In this document: piece by piece, positions 51,551-60,536 of the stretch | Layout: the number at the start of each line of letters is the position of its first letter | How positions within the stretch are numbered: position 1 is the first letter of the stretch | DNA from: Ideonella_A sakaiensis_A | GTDB lineage: Bacteria > Pseudomonadota > Gammaproteobacteria > Burkholderiales > Burkholderiaceae_C | Assembly: GCF_048320135.1 (NCBI RefSeq) | Contig: NZ_CP182947.1 | Coordinates: 2,790,001-2,854,000 of the forward strand | Length of the DNA stretch: 64,000 nt | Reading direction: 5' to 3' | Program-made: the position numbers and the translations under genes | Notes under the pieces: generated by a model | The model's input: the letters and a program-made list of their open reading frames with translations, nothing else | Databases searched by the model: none | Told to the model about the DNA's origin: nothing

Positions 51551-52591
51551 ATGGATTCCCTGTCTCAGTTTGCACTTGGTGCGGCGGTCGGTGTTGCGGT
51601 GATGGGCCGGCGCACGGCGGTCTGGAAAGCCGCGTTGTGGGGCGGCATCTGCGGCACGCTGCCCGACCTCGATTCCTTCATCGACCATGGCGACCCGGTC
51701 AGCAACATGACGCTGCACCGCGGCGACAGCCATGCGCTGTTCTGGCTGACGCTGGTCGCGCCTGCGCTGGCCTGGCTGCCGGCCCGGCTGCACGACGCCG
51801 GCCGCGGCTACCGTCGCTGGTGGCTGATGGTCTGGCTGGCGCTGGTGACCCATCCGCTGCTCGACCTGATGACGGTCTACGGCACGCAGCTCGGCCGGCC
51901 GTTCACCGATTTTCCGTTCGCCGTCGGCAGCATCTTCATCATCGACCCGCTGTACACGCTGCCGCTGGTGGTCGGGCTGGCGATCGCGCTGCGCAGCGGC
52001 GCGCAACGCGGCTGGCGCTGGAATGCCGCCGGTCTGCTGCTCAGCACCGCCTACCTCGGCTGGAGTTTTGCCGCCCAGCAACATGTGTCGCGGATCGCCG
52101 GCGAATCGATTGCCGCGCAAGGCATCGATGCGCAACGCGTGCTGGTCACGCCGACCGCATTCAATACGGTGTTGTGGCGGGTGCTGGTGATGACACCGGG
52201 CGGCTACCACGAAGGGTTCCATTCGCTGCTCGACAGCGACCGGCAGGTCGCCTTCGATCGCTTCGATGCCGGAACCGAGTTGTACCAGCGGCTCGACGGC
52301 GCGTCGCCTGCGGTCGACCGCGTCGCCCGTTTCAGCCACGGCTTTTTTGGTTTGTCGCAGCGCGACGAGCAGGTGCTGATCAGCGACCTGCGGATGGGCC
52401 AGGAGCCGAGTTATATCTTCACCTTCGTCGTCGCGCGACGGCTGGCCGACAGGCTGAACCCGCTCGACGTGCCGCGGATGGCCGGCTCACGGCCGGACGT
52501 CGCGGCCGGGCTGCGCTGGATCTGGCGCCGTGCCGCAGGCGAGCGCATCGCGCCGCCGCGGCATGGGGCGTCCGGCCTCGATCCCGGCTGA
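51551..52591 (+). CDS. YdjM-like metal-dependent hydrolase, membrane protein
   Basis: 346 residues. N-terminal half carries DSLSQFALGAAVGVAVMG, GTLPDLDSFID and LHRGDSHALFWL, the His/Asp set of the DUF457/YdjM family, with about four membrane helices. The C-terminal half is soluble. Family name reflects predicted metal binding; no reaction is established. Only seven bases separate its stop from the convergent acyl-CoA synthetase gene, and no terminator is seen. Confidence 0.8.
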   Translation: MDSLSQFALGAAVGVAVMGRRTAVWKAALWGGICGTLPDLDSFIDHGDPVSNMTLHRGDSHALFWLTLVAPALAWLPARLHDAGRGYRRWWLMVWLALVTHPLLDLMTVYGTQLGRPFTDFPFAVGSIFIIDPLYTLPLVVGLAIALRSGAQRGWRWNAAGLLLSTAYLGWSFAAQQHVSRIAGESIAAQGIDAQRVLVTPTAFNTVLWRVLVMTPGGYHEGFHSLLDSDRQVAFDRFDAGTELYQRLDGASPAVDRVARFSHGFFGLSQRDEQVLISDLRMGQEPSYIFTFVVARRLADRLNPLDVPRMAGSRPDVAAGLRWIWRRAAGERIAPPRHGASGLDPG

Positions 52592-52598
52592 CGCTGCG

Positions 52599-55262
52599 TC
52601 ACGCCTCTGTCTGCAGCGACAGCTCCCAGACGGTGGCGTCGTCGTCGATCTCGTGTTTGCGCATCTTGAAGCCGAGATGCGCTGCCAGCCCCTGCATCGA
52701 CTTGTTGTCGTGCAGCACGTGGCCGATCACGCGGCGGGTGCCGCGCGCCTTCAGATAACGCAGCAGCTTGTCCATCAACATGCCGCCCAGTCCCTTGCCT
52801 TTCAGGTCAGAGCGGACGATCACCGCAAATTCCGCTTCGACATTGTCCGGGTCGCAGACCGCACGGACGACGCCGAGCGTCTCGTCGCCGTCGGCGCCGG
52901 GCTTTACCGCGATGAAGGCCATTTCGCGTGAATAGTCGATCTGCGTCAGCCGGGCCAGTTCGCTTTGCGGCAATTCGCGGCGCACGCTGAAAAAGCGCAG
53001 CCGCAGGTCTTCGGCGCCGAGCCGCCCGGCAAAGGCGCGGTGTCGCGGGCCGTCCTCCGGCCGGATCGGCCGCAACACGATGGTTTCGCCCTGCCATGGC
53101 ACCGATTCGACCAGATCGGCCGGGTAGGGCATGATCGAAAAACGCGCTGCGCCGGCCGGCTTGGCAGCATCGAGCCTGATCCGCGCATCGAGCGCCAGCA
53201 CCCCTTCGTGGTTCGCCCACAGCGGGTTGATGTCGAGTTCGGCCAGTTCGGGCAGATCGGCGAGCATTTGCGACAACCCGATCAGCACATCGGCAATCGC
53301 ATCCTGGCGCGCCGGCGGATGATCGCGGTAGCCGGCCAGCAGCCGGGCGACTCGGGTGCGCGAGATCAGCTCGCGGCCGAGCACGCGGTTCAGCGGCGGC
53401 AATGCAACCGCCCGGTCGGCAATCACCTCGACCGCGGTGCCGCCCTGGCCGAACAGGATCACCGGGCCGAATACCGGATCGACGCTGGCGCCGGCAATCA
53501 GCTCCTGCACATACGGCATGCTGGCCATTGTCTGCACCGAAAAACCGTTGATCCGCGCGTCCGGTTTTGCCGCCTTGACCCGCTGCAGCATCTGCTCGGC
53601 CGCAGCGCACAAGCTGCCTTCGTCCTGCAGGTTCAACGCGACGCCGCCGACATCGGACTTGTGGCTGATGTCGTGCGACAGGATCTTCAGCACGACCGGA
53701 TAACCGATCTCGCCGGCACAGGCGACGACCGCGGCGGCAGTCGCGCCGCATTCGACCGATCTGACAACCGGAATGCCGTAGGCGTGCAGCAGCTTCTTCG
53801 CTTCGATCTCGTCGAGCATCTCGCGGCCGTCGCCGAGTGCGGCATCGATGACACGCCGCGCGGTGGCGATGTCCGGCGCGCCGTTTTCATCGGCGGTTGG
53901 CGCCTCGAGCATCAGCGTCTGGTTGCGCCGGTAGGTCGACAGCAACGCAAATGCGCGCACCGCTTCCTCCGGCGTGTCGTAGTTCGCCGCGCCGGCATCC
54001 TCGAAGATGCGGCGCGCGGCGGCCACCGATTCGTCGCCGAGCCAGCAGGCCAACACGCGATCGGTCGCCTGGCGGACCATCGGCGCACAGGCGCGGGCGA
54101 TCTCGTCGCTGCGCACGATCGCGGTCGGCGCATGCATGAACAGCACCGCACCGGCCGTGCGGTCGGCAAGCACCGCCTGCAAGGTGTCGCAATAGCGTTC
54201 GACCGGCGCGTCGCCGATGATGTCGATCGGGTTGCTGCGCGACCAGGTCGGCGGCAGTACCTCGTCGAGTTGATTGCGCAGCTTCTCGCTCATCTCGGAC
54301 AAGCCGACGCCGCTGAGCGCCGCGGCGTCGGCGGCCATCACGCCGGCACCGCCGCCGTTGGTCATCAGCGTCATCGTCTGGTCGCGGTTCGATGCGAAGC
54401 GGGCCAGCGTCTCGGCGGCCATGAACAAATCCTGCAGCGTATCGACGCGCAACATGCCGGCGCGGCGGAATGCGGCATCGAAGACGATGTCGGCACCGGC
54501 CAGCGCACCGGTATGCGATGCCGCTGCCGCCATGCCCTTGCCGGCGCGGCCGGCCTTCACGACGATGACCGGCTTGTTGCGTGCCGCCGCCCGCGCTGCC
54601 GACATGAATTTGGCAGGCGATTCGATCGATTCGATGTAGAGCAGGATCGAGCGGGTGCGGATGTCGCTGGCGAGGTGATCGAGCAGGTCGCCGAAATCGA
54701 CGTCGGCGTGTTCGCCGAGCGACACCATGTGCGAGAAGCCGATGTTGCGCGAGCCGGCCCAGTCGAGCACCGCGGTGACCAGCGCGCCGGACTGCGAGAC
54801 GAATGCCACCTGCCCGGCCAGCGCCTGCGCATGCGAAAAGCTCGCGTTCAGTCCGATGTGCGGGCTCAGCAGGCCGAGGCAGTTCGGCCCGAGCACGCGC
54901 AGCAGGCCGGGCCGCGCCGCATCGAGCATCGCCTGCTTCTGGTCCTTGGTCAGTCCGGCCGTCATCACGATGGCGGCGCGGCAGCCGCAGCCCGCGAGTT
55001 CGTCGATCAGCTCGATGACAGTTCCGGCGGGGCTGCAGATCACCGCCAGATCAGGCGCGTCGGGCAGATCCTTCGGCCGCGCAAAAACCGTCTCGCCATC
55101 GAGCTTGCGGTATTTCGGATTGACGGCAAAAACCGCACCGCCAAAGCTGCCGGCGCGCAGGTTGCGCCAGACCGTCGCACCGACGCTGCCGGCGCGCTTC
55201 GACGCGCCGATCACCGCAACCGATTTCGGATTGAGCAGATATTCGAGGTGGCGGATGCTCAT
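52599..55262 (-). CDS. ADP-forming acyl-CoA synthetase fused to GNAT acetyltransferase (Pat-like)
   Basis: 887 residues: CoA-binding domain (about 1-130; VAVIGASKRAGSVGATVWRN), succinyl-CoA-synthetase-like domains (to about 460), ATP-grasp domain (about 485-710; VLKILSHDISHKSDVGGVAL) and C-terminal GNAT domain (about 725-887; DLKGKGLGGMLMDKLL). This is the layout of Salmonella Pat/YfiQ, which acetylates and silences AMP-forming acetyl-CoA synthetase. Several ligase domains in Pat are inactive. Whether this one makes acyl-CoA is not clear from the sequence. Confidence 0.87.
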   Translation of the reverse strand: MSIRHLEYLLNPKSVAVIGASKRAGSVGATVWRNLRAGSFGGAVFAVNPKYRKLDGETVFARPKDLPDAPDLAVICSPAGTVIELIDELAGCGCRAAIVMTAGLTKDQKQAMLDAARPGLLRVLGPNCLGLLSPHIGLNASFSHAQALAGQVAFVSQSGALVTAVLDWAGSRNIGFSHMVSLGEHADVDFGDLLDHLASDIRTRSILLYIESIESPAKFMSAARAAARNKPVIVVKAGRAGKGMAAAASHTGALAGADIVFDAAFRRAGMLRVDTLQDLFMAAETLARFASNRDQTMTLMTNGGGAGVMAADAAALSGVGLSEMSEKLRNQLDEVLPPTWSRSNPIDIIGDAPVERYCDTLQAVLADRTAGAVLFMHAPTAIVRSDEIARACAPMVRQATDRVLACWLGDESVAAARRIFEDAGAANYDTPEEAVRAFALLSTYRRNQTLMLEAPTADENGAPDIATARRVIDAALGDGREMLDEIEAKKLLHAYGIPVVRSVECGATAAAVVACAGEIGYPVVLKILSHDISHKSDVGGVALNLQDEGSLCAAAEQMLQRVKAAKPDARINGFSVQTMASMPYVQELIAGASVDPVFGPVILFGQGGTAVEVIADRAVALPPLNRVLGRELISRTRVARLLAGYRDHPPARQDAIADVLIGLSQMLADLPELAELDINPLWANHEGVLALDARIRLDAAKPAGAARFSIMPYPADLVESVPWQGETIVLRPIRPEDGPRHRAFAGRLGAEDLRLRFFSVRRELPQSELARLTQIDYSREMAFIAVKPGADGDETLGVVRAVCDPDNVEAEFAVIVRSDLKGKGLGGMLMDKLLRYLKARGTRRVIGHVLHDNKSMQGLAAHLGFKMRKHEIDDDATVWELSLQTEA

Positions 55263-55386
55263 CGTTCGTTCTCATTCGCTTGCGCTCGCGCGCCAGATCG
55301 AGCAATTGCTCTGCAGCGCGATGGGTTCACCTCCGTTTCCATCAAGCGGCAACCGCGGATCCGGCTCGGCCGGTCCGCCAGTTGCG

Positions 55387-55423
55387 CCCCCTTGAGGGGG
55401 AGCGGCGTAAGCCGCTCCGGGGG
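55387..55423. repeat. Double-hairpin intergenic repeat (Comamonadaceae-like)
   Basis: CCCCC-TTGA-GGGGG (55387-55400) is directly followed by AGCGGC-GTAA-GCCGCT (55401-55416), and a further G-run (419-423) can pair with the first C-run. It lies between the acyl-CoA synthetase and universal stress protein genes. The arrangement resembles a repeat common in Comamonadaceae genomes; only one copy is seen here. No T-tract. Confidence 0.6.
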
Positions 55424-55431
55424 TGGGCGAA

Positions 55432-56274
55432 TCAATGCGACATCACGATCGGCACCGTCATCGAGCCGAGGATGCCGCGGGTTGCACCGCCGAGCAGCCG
55501 TTCGGTCCATCGCGAATGCCCATAGGCACCCATCACGATCAGGTCGGCCTGGCCATCGGCGGCACGTGACAACATCGCCTCGGCGATCGGTATTTCGGAC
55601 ACCTCGGTCTTGATCTCCGCGCTGACGCCCTGCCACATCAGCCAGCGCTGCAGTGCCTGCAGTCGCGTGCTCTGCGCGAGTTCGTCGTCGGCCTTCGATT
55701 CGATCCAGTTGATCACCTCGACGCCGTCGGCGATGCGCAGCAGCGGCAGCGCGTCCGATACCGCACGCGCCGCCTCGCGGCTGTCGTCCCAGGCGATCAT
55801 CACCTGGCTGCCGACGCTGCGGAAAACGCCGGCGTCCGGCAGGATCAGCGTCGGCCGCGCGCAGTCGAGCACCATCTGTTCGAGCGCACGCTGCTGCTTG
55901 CGACGATCGGGCGCGTCCAGACCCGCCTGCGAAACGATGCACAGATCGCTGCAGTGCGCATGGTGGACAAGCGAGCCGATCCGATCGGCTTCGTCGACGA
56001 CCGCTTCGAACGATGGCAGCCCGGCCTCGCTGCAGGCCTGCTGAAAGGCGGCGGCGTTTTTTGCCGCTTCGTCGCGCAGGCTGCCCCAGGCCAGTTCGAC
56101 CAGATTGCCCATCGAGCCGGACGGGTCGGTGACGACCGGCAGATCGACGATGCCGGTCGGCGCAAGGCCGACCAGATGGGCTTCGAATCGCCGTGCCAGC
56201 TCGATCGCCGTTGCGGTGCGTACCGCATTGCGTTCGTCGCTGCCGAGCAGCACGATCAGGCTCCGGTAGGTCAT
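55432..56274 (-). CDS. Universal stress protein, tandem UspA domains
   Basis: 280 residues with two UspA folds (about 1-150 and 155-280). The second keeps the ATP-binding pattern LIVMGAYGHSRWTERLLGGA followed by TRGILGSMTVPIVMSH; the first is divergent. The start ATG at 56274 is 12 bases after the stop of a 64-codon gene, so the two form an operon. The same frame is open to 57048, but that part lies across the other gene. Confidence 0.87.
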   Translation of the reverse strand: MTYRSLIVLLGSDERNAVRTATAIELARRFEAHLVGLAPTGIVDLPVVTDPSGSMGNLVELAWGSLRDEAAKNAAAFQQACSEAGLPSFEAVVDEADRIGSLVHHAHCSDLCIVSQAGLDAPDRRKQQRALEQMVLDCARPTLILPDAGVFRSVGSQVMIAWDDSREAARAVSDALPLLRIADGVEVINWIESKADDELAQSTRLQALQRWLMWQGVSAEIKTEVSEIPIAEAMLSRAADGQADLIVMGAYGHSRWTERLLGGATRGILGSMTVPIVMSH

Positions 56275-56285
56275 CGTCCGCCCCC

Positions 56286-56480
56286 TCAGTCGTCGAGCCG
56301 CGCAGCGTCGGCGCAGCGTGACAACCACTGGTCGTATAGATCGCTCTGCATTGCCAGCATCGATTGCTGCCAGCTCAGCAGGCCGAGCCACTGCGCCTGC
56401 TGGAACTGCAGCATCTGCTGGAAGATCGGCCCGAAACCCGCGTTCATCGCGGACAAGTCCGTTCGCTGTGTCGATTTCAT
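56286..56480 (-). CDS. Small phasin-like hypothetical protein
   Basis: 64 residues, Gln- and Met-rich: AGFGPIFQQMLQFQQAQWLG and the following LLSWQQSMLAMQSDLYDQWL make an amphipathic helix with regular aromatic/Gln spacing. An AGGAG site precedes the ATG, and it is the first gene of the operon with the universal stress protein. The helix looks like part of a phasin or of a small coiled-coil partner. No family is recognised with certainty. Confidence 0.62.
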   Translation of the reverse strand: MKSTQRTDLSAMNAGFGPIFQQMLQFQQAQWLGLLSWQQSMLAMQSDLYDQWLSRCADAARLDD

Positions 56481-56598
56481 GATGGCTCCTGAAATTCGCT
56501 GGATCCGCAACACACTGTAGTCCAGCCGACCGGCTGCCGGTTGACGCAGGACAAGAACCGGCGCATCCGCGTCGGCCGACGCGGGTAGCATCGATCGG

Positions 56599-58179
56599 AT
56601 GTCCGCCAACGACAAATCCCGCACGCTGCCACAGGCGAAAACCCGCGTCGCCGACTTGCGTCGCCGGCTCGAAGCCCGGCAGGGTCGTCCGGTCAAGCTG
56701 ATCGAGACCCACGTCTCGTGGCTGCTGCTGACCGCCAACGAGGCCTTCAAGCTGAAGAAGCCGCTGCGCTTGCCATTCCTCGATACCTCGACGCTGGCGG
56801 CCAGAAGGGCCTTCTGCGAAGAGGAATTGCGGCTGAACCGCCGTCTGGCGGCATCGATCTACCGGGGCATCGTCGAAGTGCGCGAAGGGCCGGATGGCGC
56901 CGATTTCGATGCGACGGGGCCGGTGGTCGATGTTGCAGTGCGGATGCGGCGCTTTGCCGATGGTTGCCTGTGGAACGAGCGGCTCGCCGCGGGCACGCTG
57001 ACAGCGCAGCAGATCGATGCAATGGCGCGGCGACTGGCAGAGTTCCACCGCGATGCTGCGGTATTGCCGTCGGACAGCCGTTTTGGCTCACGTGAAGTCA
57101 TTGAGCGGATCACGCGCCAGGTGCTCGATGCGCAGCCGGCCGATCCGGCCGGGCCTGAGTTGACGCATCTACGTCGCTGGCTGCCTGGCGAACTGGCCAG
57201 GCTCGATGCTTTCTGGGCCGAGCGGCGCAGCCAGGGGCGGATCCGCGAATGCCATGGCGACCTCCATCTGGGCAATCTGCTGCAGGAGGATGGCGCCGAG
57301 CCGACCGCATTCGACGCGATCGAATTCGACGCCGAGTTGCGCAACATCGATGTGATCGACGACATCGCCTTCGTCGTGATGGATCTGCTGGCACAGGGCC
57401 ACAGCGCCGAGGCCTGGCGTTTTCTTGATGCCTACCTCGAAGCCGGCGGCGATTTCGAGGGCCTGCCAGGGCTGCGGTTTCTGATGGTCCGACGGGCGCT
57501 GGTACGCGCGCTGGTCGGCGATCTGTCGGCCGGAGTCGACGCGCAGCCCATACCCGTCTGCACTGCCGCCGGCTATCGTGGGCTGGCAGCCGAGCTCGCT
57601 GCGCCGGCCGCGCCCTGGCTGCTGATCACCCATGGCCTGCCGGCATCCGGCAAGAGCCACGTCGCCGCAGAACTGGTGCATCGCGGTGGCGCGATCCGGC
57701 TGCGCTCCGATGTCGAGCGCAAGCGGCTGTTCGGCCTGACCGCGCTCGAGTCATCACGGCGGGTCGGCGACATCTACGGCGAAGCGGCGACCCGTCGGAC
57801 CTACCAGCGGCTGCTCGATCTCGCCGAGCTGCTGCTGCGCGCCGGCTGGCCGGTGGTTGTCGATGCGGCGTTCCTGCGCCGCAGTGAGCGGCAGCAGTTT
57901 GCTGCGCTGGCCGAATCGCTGGGCCACCGGTTTGCCGTCGTCGATTGCCGGGCGCCGCAGGCGCTGCTGCGCCAGCGCATCGCGCGCCGGCTGCAGCGGG
58001 CCGACAATCCATCCGAAGCCGACTTGTCGGTGCTCGATCGGCTGAGCGCGGTCGCCGAGCCGCTGACGCCGGCCGAAGCGGCGCAGTCGCTGAGCATCGA
58101 TGCCGCCGATCCGGGCGGCCACCCGGCCGCGATCAACCGCTGGCTGTCCGCAGCCCTACCGTCAACCGAATCTCGATGA
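56599..58179 (+). CDS. Aminoglycoside phosphotransferase-like / AAA ATPase fusion
   Basis: 526 residues. N-terminal half (about 30-330) is an APH-type kinase domain with CHGDLHLGNLLQ (catalytic HGD-H-N) and DAIEFDAELRNIDVIDDIAF (metal Asp). C-terminal half (about 335-500) is a P-loop kinase with HGLPASGKSHVAAELV. This fused pair recurs in Proteobacteria and is generally annotated as bifunctional APH phosphotransferase/ATP-binding protein with unknown substrate. Antibiotic resistance should not be assumed. Stop overlaps the next gene by ATGA. Confidence 0.85.
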   Translation: MSANDKSRTLPQAKTRVADLRRRLEARQGRPVKLIETHVSWLLLTANEAFKLKKPLRLPFLDTSTLAARRAFCEEELRLNRRLAASIYRGIVEVREGPDGADFDATGPVVDVAVRMRRFADGCLWNERLAAGTLTAQQIDAMARRLAEFHRDAAVLPSDSRFGSREVIERITRQVLDAQPADPAGPELTHLRRWLPGELARLDAFWAERRSQGRIRECHGDLHLGNLLQEDGAEPTAFDAIEFDAELRNIDVIDDIAFVVMDLLAQGHSAEAWRFLDAYLEAGGDFEGLPGLRFLMVRRALVRALVGDLSAGVDAQPIPVCTAAGYRGLAAELAAPAAPWLLITHGLPASGKSHVAAELVHRGGAIRLRSDVERKRLFGLTALESSRRVGDIYGEAATRRTYQRLLDLAELLLRAGWPVVVDAAFLRRSERQQFAALAESLGHRFAVVDCRAPQALLRQRIARRLQRADNPSEADLSVLDRLSAVAEPLTPAEAAQSLSIDAADPGGHPAAINRWLSAALPSTESR

Positions 58180-58565
58180 AACCGAAACCCGAACGCCGAC
58201 CGGCAGCCGCCGCCAGCCACAACGAGCGCAGCGAACATTGGCGGCTCGACGCCGGCGACGATGCGGTGGCGACGCTGCTGGTGCCGCCGCATGCCAGCCG
58301 CGAACGCCGCTTCGAGATCAGCTGCTCGATGAGCGTGCAGCGGGTCGACGACGCCGAGCTGGCCTGGCATCAGCTGCGTGTGCTCGCCGACGGCCAGCAG
58401 CAATGGCAGCGCCGCGTCGACACCCATGCCGGCATCGACGGCCTCGATTACCGCTTCGAGCGTCGCGTGCCGCCGGGCCAGGGCCTGCGCATCGGCGTCG
58501 AAGTGGCATCCAGCGGCGCGCGGCGGCGCAGCCTGCTGATCGAGGTCGACGAAGTGCGCGACTGA
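58176..58565 (+). CDS. Hypothetical protein coupled to the APH/AAA kinase
   Basis: 129 residues, no signal peptide. After a charged N-terminus the pattern ERRFEISCSMSVQRVDDAEL, QQWQRRVDTHAGIDGLDYRF and RRRSLLIEVDEVRD suggests an all-beta sandwich. ATGA overlap with the kinase points to a joint function. Family not recognised. It converges with the AI-2E transporter gene. Confidence 0.65.
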   Translation: MKPKPERRPAAAASHNERSEHWRLDAGDDAVATLLVPPHASRERRFEISCSMSVQRVDDAELAWHQLRVLADGQQQWQRRVDTHAGIDGLDYRFERRVPPGQGLRIGVEVASSGARRRSLLIEVDEVRD

Positions 58566-58583
58566 CGGCGGTTCGGCGCCAGC

Positions 58584-59792
58584 TCAGAGTTCCGGCACCT
58601 TCGGCCCGCCGGTGCTGCCCATTGCTTCGGGTGCCGACAGCGCCGGCGCCTCGGCGGCGCGCAGGCTGGGCGCACCGGCGTCACCGGCCTGGATGCCGTA
58701 GGCCTTCTGCAATGCGAGCAGTTCGCCGTCGCCATCGGCCAGCCAGTTGTGCAGCAGCATCCGCGCGACCGCCAGCACGACCGGACCGGCAAACAGCCCG
58801 ACCAGACCGAAGGCGAACAGCCCGCCGACGACACCGGTGAATACCAGCCAGAACGGCAGATCGACGCCGCGCTGGATCAGGATCGGCCGCAACACGTTGT
58901 CGGCGGTGCCGACGATCACCGACCAGACCGCGAGGAAGATGCCCCAGCCGGTATCGCCACTCCAGAAGACCCAGATCACCGCCGGCGCCAGCACCGGAAT
59001 CGTGCCGACCTGGATCAGGCACAACACGAATGCAAGGCCGCTGAGCAAGGCGGCAAACGGCACGCCGGCAAGCACCAGGCCGATGCCGGTCATCACGCTC
59101 TGGATCACTGCGGTGCCGCCGACACCGACCGCCACACCGCGGATCGCCCGTGTCGCCAGCGTCACCGCATTGGCGCCGCGCAGACCGGCGATGCGCGCGC
59201 CGATGCGCTGCACCAGCTGGGCAGCGTCCTCGCCGCGCATGTAGAGCAGCGCGGCAAACGCCAGCGCCAGCACGCTTTCGATCGCCAGAAAACCGACGCC
59301 GCTGGCGCGCGCGACCAGCCCCTTGGCCACCGCGCCGGCATAAGGCGCAAGTTGCGACAGCAGGCCCTGGATACCGGTGGTTGCGACCTGGTTCCACAAC
59401 TCGAGCAGCCTTTCGCCGACCAGCGGCAGCGTCGCAATCCATTCGGGCGGGGTCGGCAGCCGGTAGCTGCCGAGCGTCTTCGCACGCTCGGCGATTTCGC
59501 TGGCGTTGACGACCGCTGCGGTGATCGCGATCGACAACGGCATCACCAGCAGGATCAGCAGGCCGAGCGTCAGCAGCGTGGTCGCCGCCCAGCGCCGCCC
59601 GCCCAGCCGGGCCTGCAGCCACAGCAGCGCCGGCCAGCTGGCGACGACGATGATCGTCGCCCACATGCCGGCGATCAGGAAGGGCTCGAGGATCTTCAGC
59701 GCGGCGACGCCGAGCGCAAACAGGAAGCCGATGACCAGCGCGGCCCGCGTCATGTGTTGTGAGGCTTGGGGATGCTCGGGAGTGGCACTCAT
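58584..59792 (-). CDS. AI-2E family transporter (PerM/YdiK-like)
   Basis: 402 residues, about eight membrane helices: a pair near the N-terminus, a long soluble segment (about 75-150), then GTAVIQSVMTGIGLVLAGVP, LCLIQVGTIPVLAPAVIWVF and DNVLRPILIQRGVDLPFWLV, the conserved family core. AI-2 export was proposed for one member (TqsA), Na+/H+ exchange for others. The ATG at 59792 is preferred; one at 59831 would add 13 residues. Confidence 0.85.
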   Translation of the reverse strand: MSATPEHPQASQHMTRAALVIGFLFALGVAALKILEPFLIAGMWATIIVVASWPALLWLQARLGGRRWAATTLLTLGLLILLVMPLSIAITAAVVNASEIAERAKTLGSYRLPTPPEWIATLPLVGERLLELWNQVATTGIQGLLSQLAPYAGAVAKGLVARASGVGFLAIESVLALAFAALLYMRGEDAAQLVQRIGARIAGLRGANAVTLATRAIRGVAVGVGGTAVIQSVMTGIGLVLAGVPFAALLSGLAFVLCLIQVGTIPVLAPAVIWVFWSGDTGWGIFLAVWSVIVGTADNVLRPILIQRGVDLPFWLVFTGVVGGLFAFGLVGLFAGPVVLAVARMLLHNWLADGDGELLALQKAYGIQAGDAGAPSLRAAEAPALSAPEAMGSTGGPKVPEL

Positions 59793-59912
59793 CGAAGGCT
59801 TTTCGTCGTCAGGGTCGGTTGATCCAATCATCGCCGGTTCGGCTGCGCGCCGTCGCACATCCGGGTGGCTTATCCTCTCTTTTTATCGTTGCGGCAGCCG
59901 GCCAACCACATC

Positions 59913-60536
59913 ATGTCGAACCGACTCACACAGATTGCAACCCGCACCGGGGATGACGGCAGCACCGGCCTTGGCGACGGCCAGCGGGTGCCGAAGGACG
60001 ATTTGCGGATCCAGGCGATGGGCGATGTCGACGAACTCAATTCGCAGATCGGCGTCTTGCTCGCAGAGCCCTTGCCCGACGAGATCCGCGAACTGCTGGT
60101 CGTGATCCAGCACGAGTTGTTCAACCTCGGCGGCGAATTGTCGATCCCCGGCTTTGCGTTGCTGAAGGAAGAGGCGGTGCTGCACCTCGACGAGTCGCTG
60201 GCGAAATGGAATGCGCAGTTGCCGCGGCTGGTCGAATTCATCCTGCCGGCCGGCACGCGCAGCGCCGCGCTGGCGCACGTTGCACGCACCGTCGCCCGGC
60301 GCGCCGAGCGGGCGGTGATTGCGCTGGCCAATGCGCCGCAGCCACCGGCACTGAATGACGGCAATGCGCCGCCGACGCCGGCGGTGCGCGCCGAACCGCG
60401 GCAATACCTGAACCGGCTCAGCGACCTGATGTTCGTGCTGGCGCGGGTACTCAACCGCGCCAACCTCGATGGCCTCGGCGGCGACGACGTCTACTGGCGC
60501 AGCGAAAAGCTGGCGCGTGAGCAGGGCAGCAACTAG
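59913..60536 (+). CDS. ATP:cob(I)alamin adenosyltransferase, PduO type
   Basis: 207 residues. ATP-binding N-end RTGDDGSTGLGDGQRVPKDD, then MGDVDELNSQIG, LPAGTRSAALAHVARTVARR and YLNRLSDLMFVLARVLNR, the full PduO/MMAB motif series. Makes adenosylcobalamin for B12 mutases or eliminases. No cobalamin riboswitch element is visible upstream. Its stop overlaps the stop of the opposing LapA-like gene by three bases of reverse-complement TAG. Confidence 0.92.
   Translation: MSNRLTQIATRTGDDGSTGLGDGQRVPKDDLRIQAMGDVDELNSQIGVLLAEPLPDEIRELLVVIQHELFNLGGELSIPGFALLKEEAVLHLDESLAKWNAQLPRLVEFILPAGTRSAALAHVARTVARRAERAVIALANAPQPPALNDGNAPPTPAVRAEPRQYLNRLSDLMFVLARVLNRANLDGLGGDDVYWRSEKLAREQGSN

Noticed and set aside
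49039..52758. Very long plus-strand open frame across several genes
   Set aside because: It runs antisense to the patatin and DUF3014 genes and out of frame with the YdjM-like gene. It is Arg/Gln/Ala-rich, as expected for shadow frames in high-GC DNA, and has no domain.
56599..58179. Aminoglycoside resistance gene
   Set aside because: The APH-like domain belongs to a fusion with a P-loop kinase of unknown substrate; resistance cannot be claimed from the fold.
59793..59912. Cobalamin riboswitch before the adenosyltransferase gene
   Set aside because: The region is short, GC-rich and shows no B12-box; the gap is too small for a full element.
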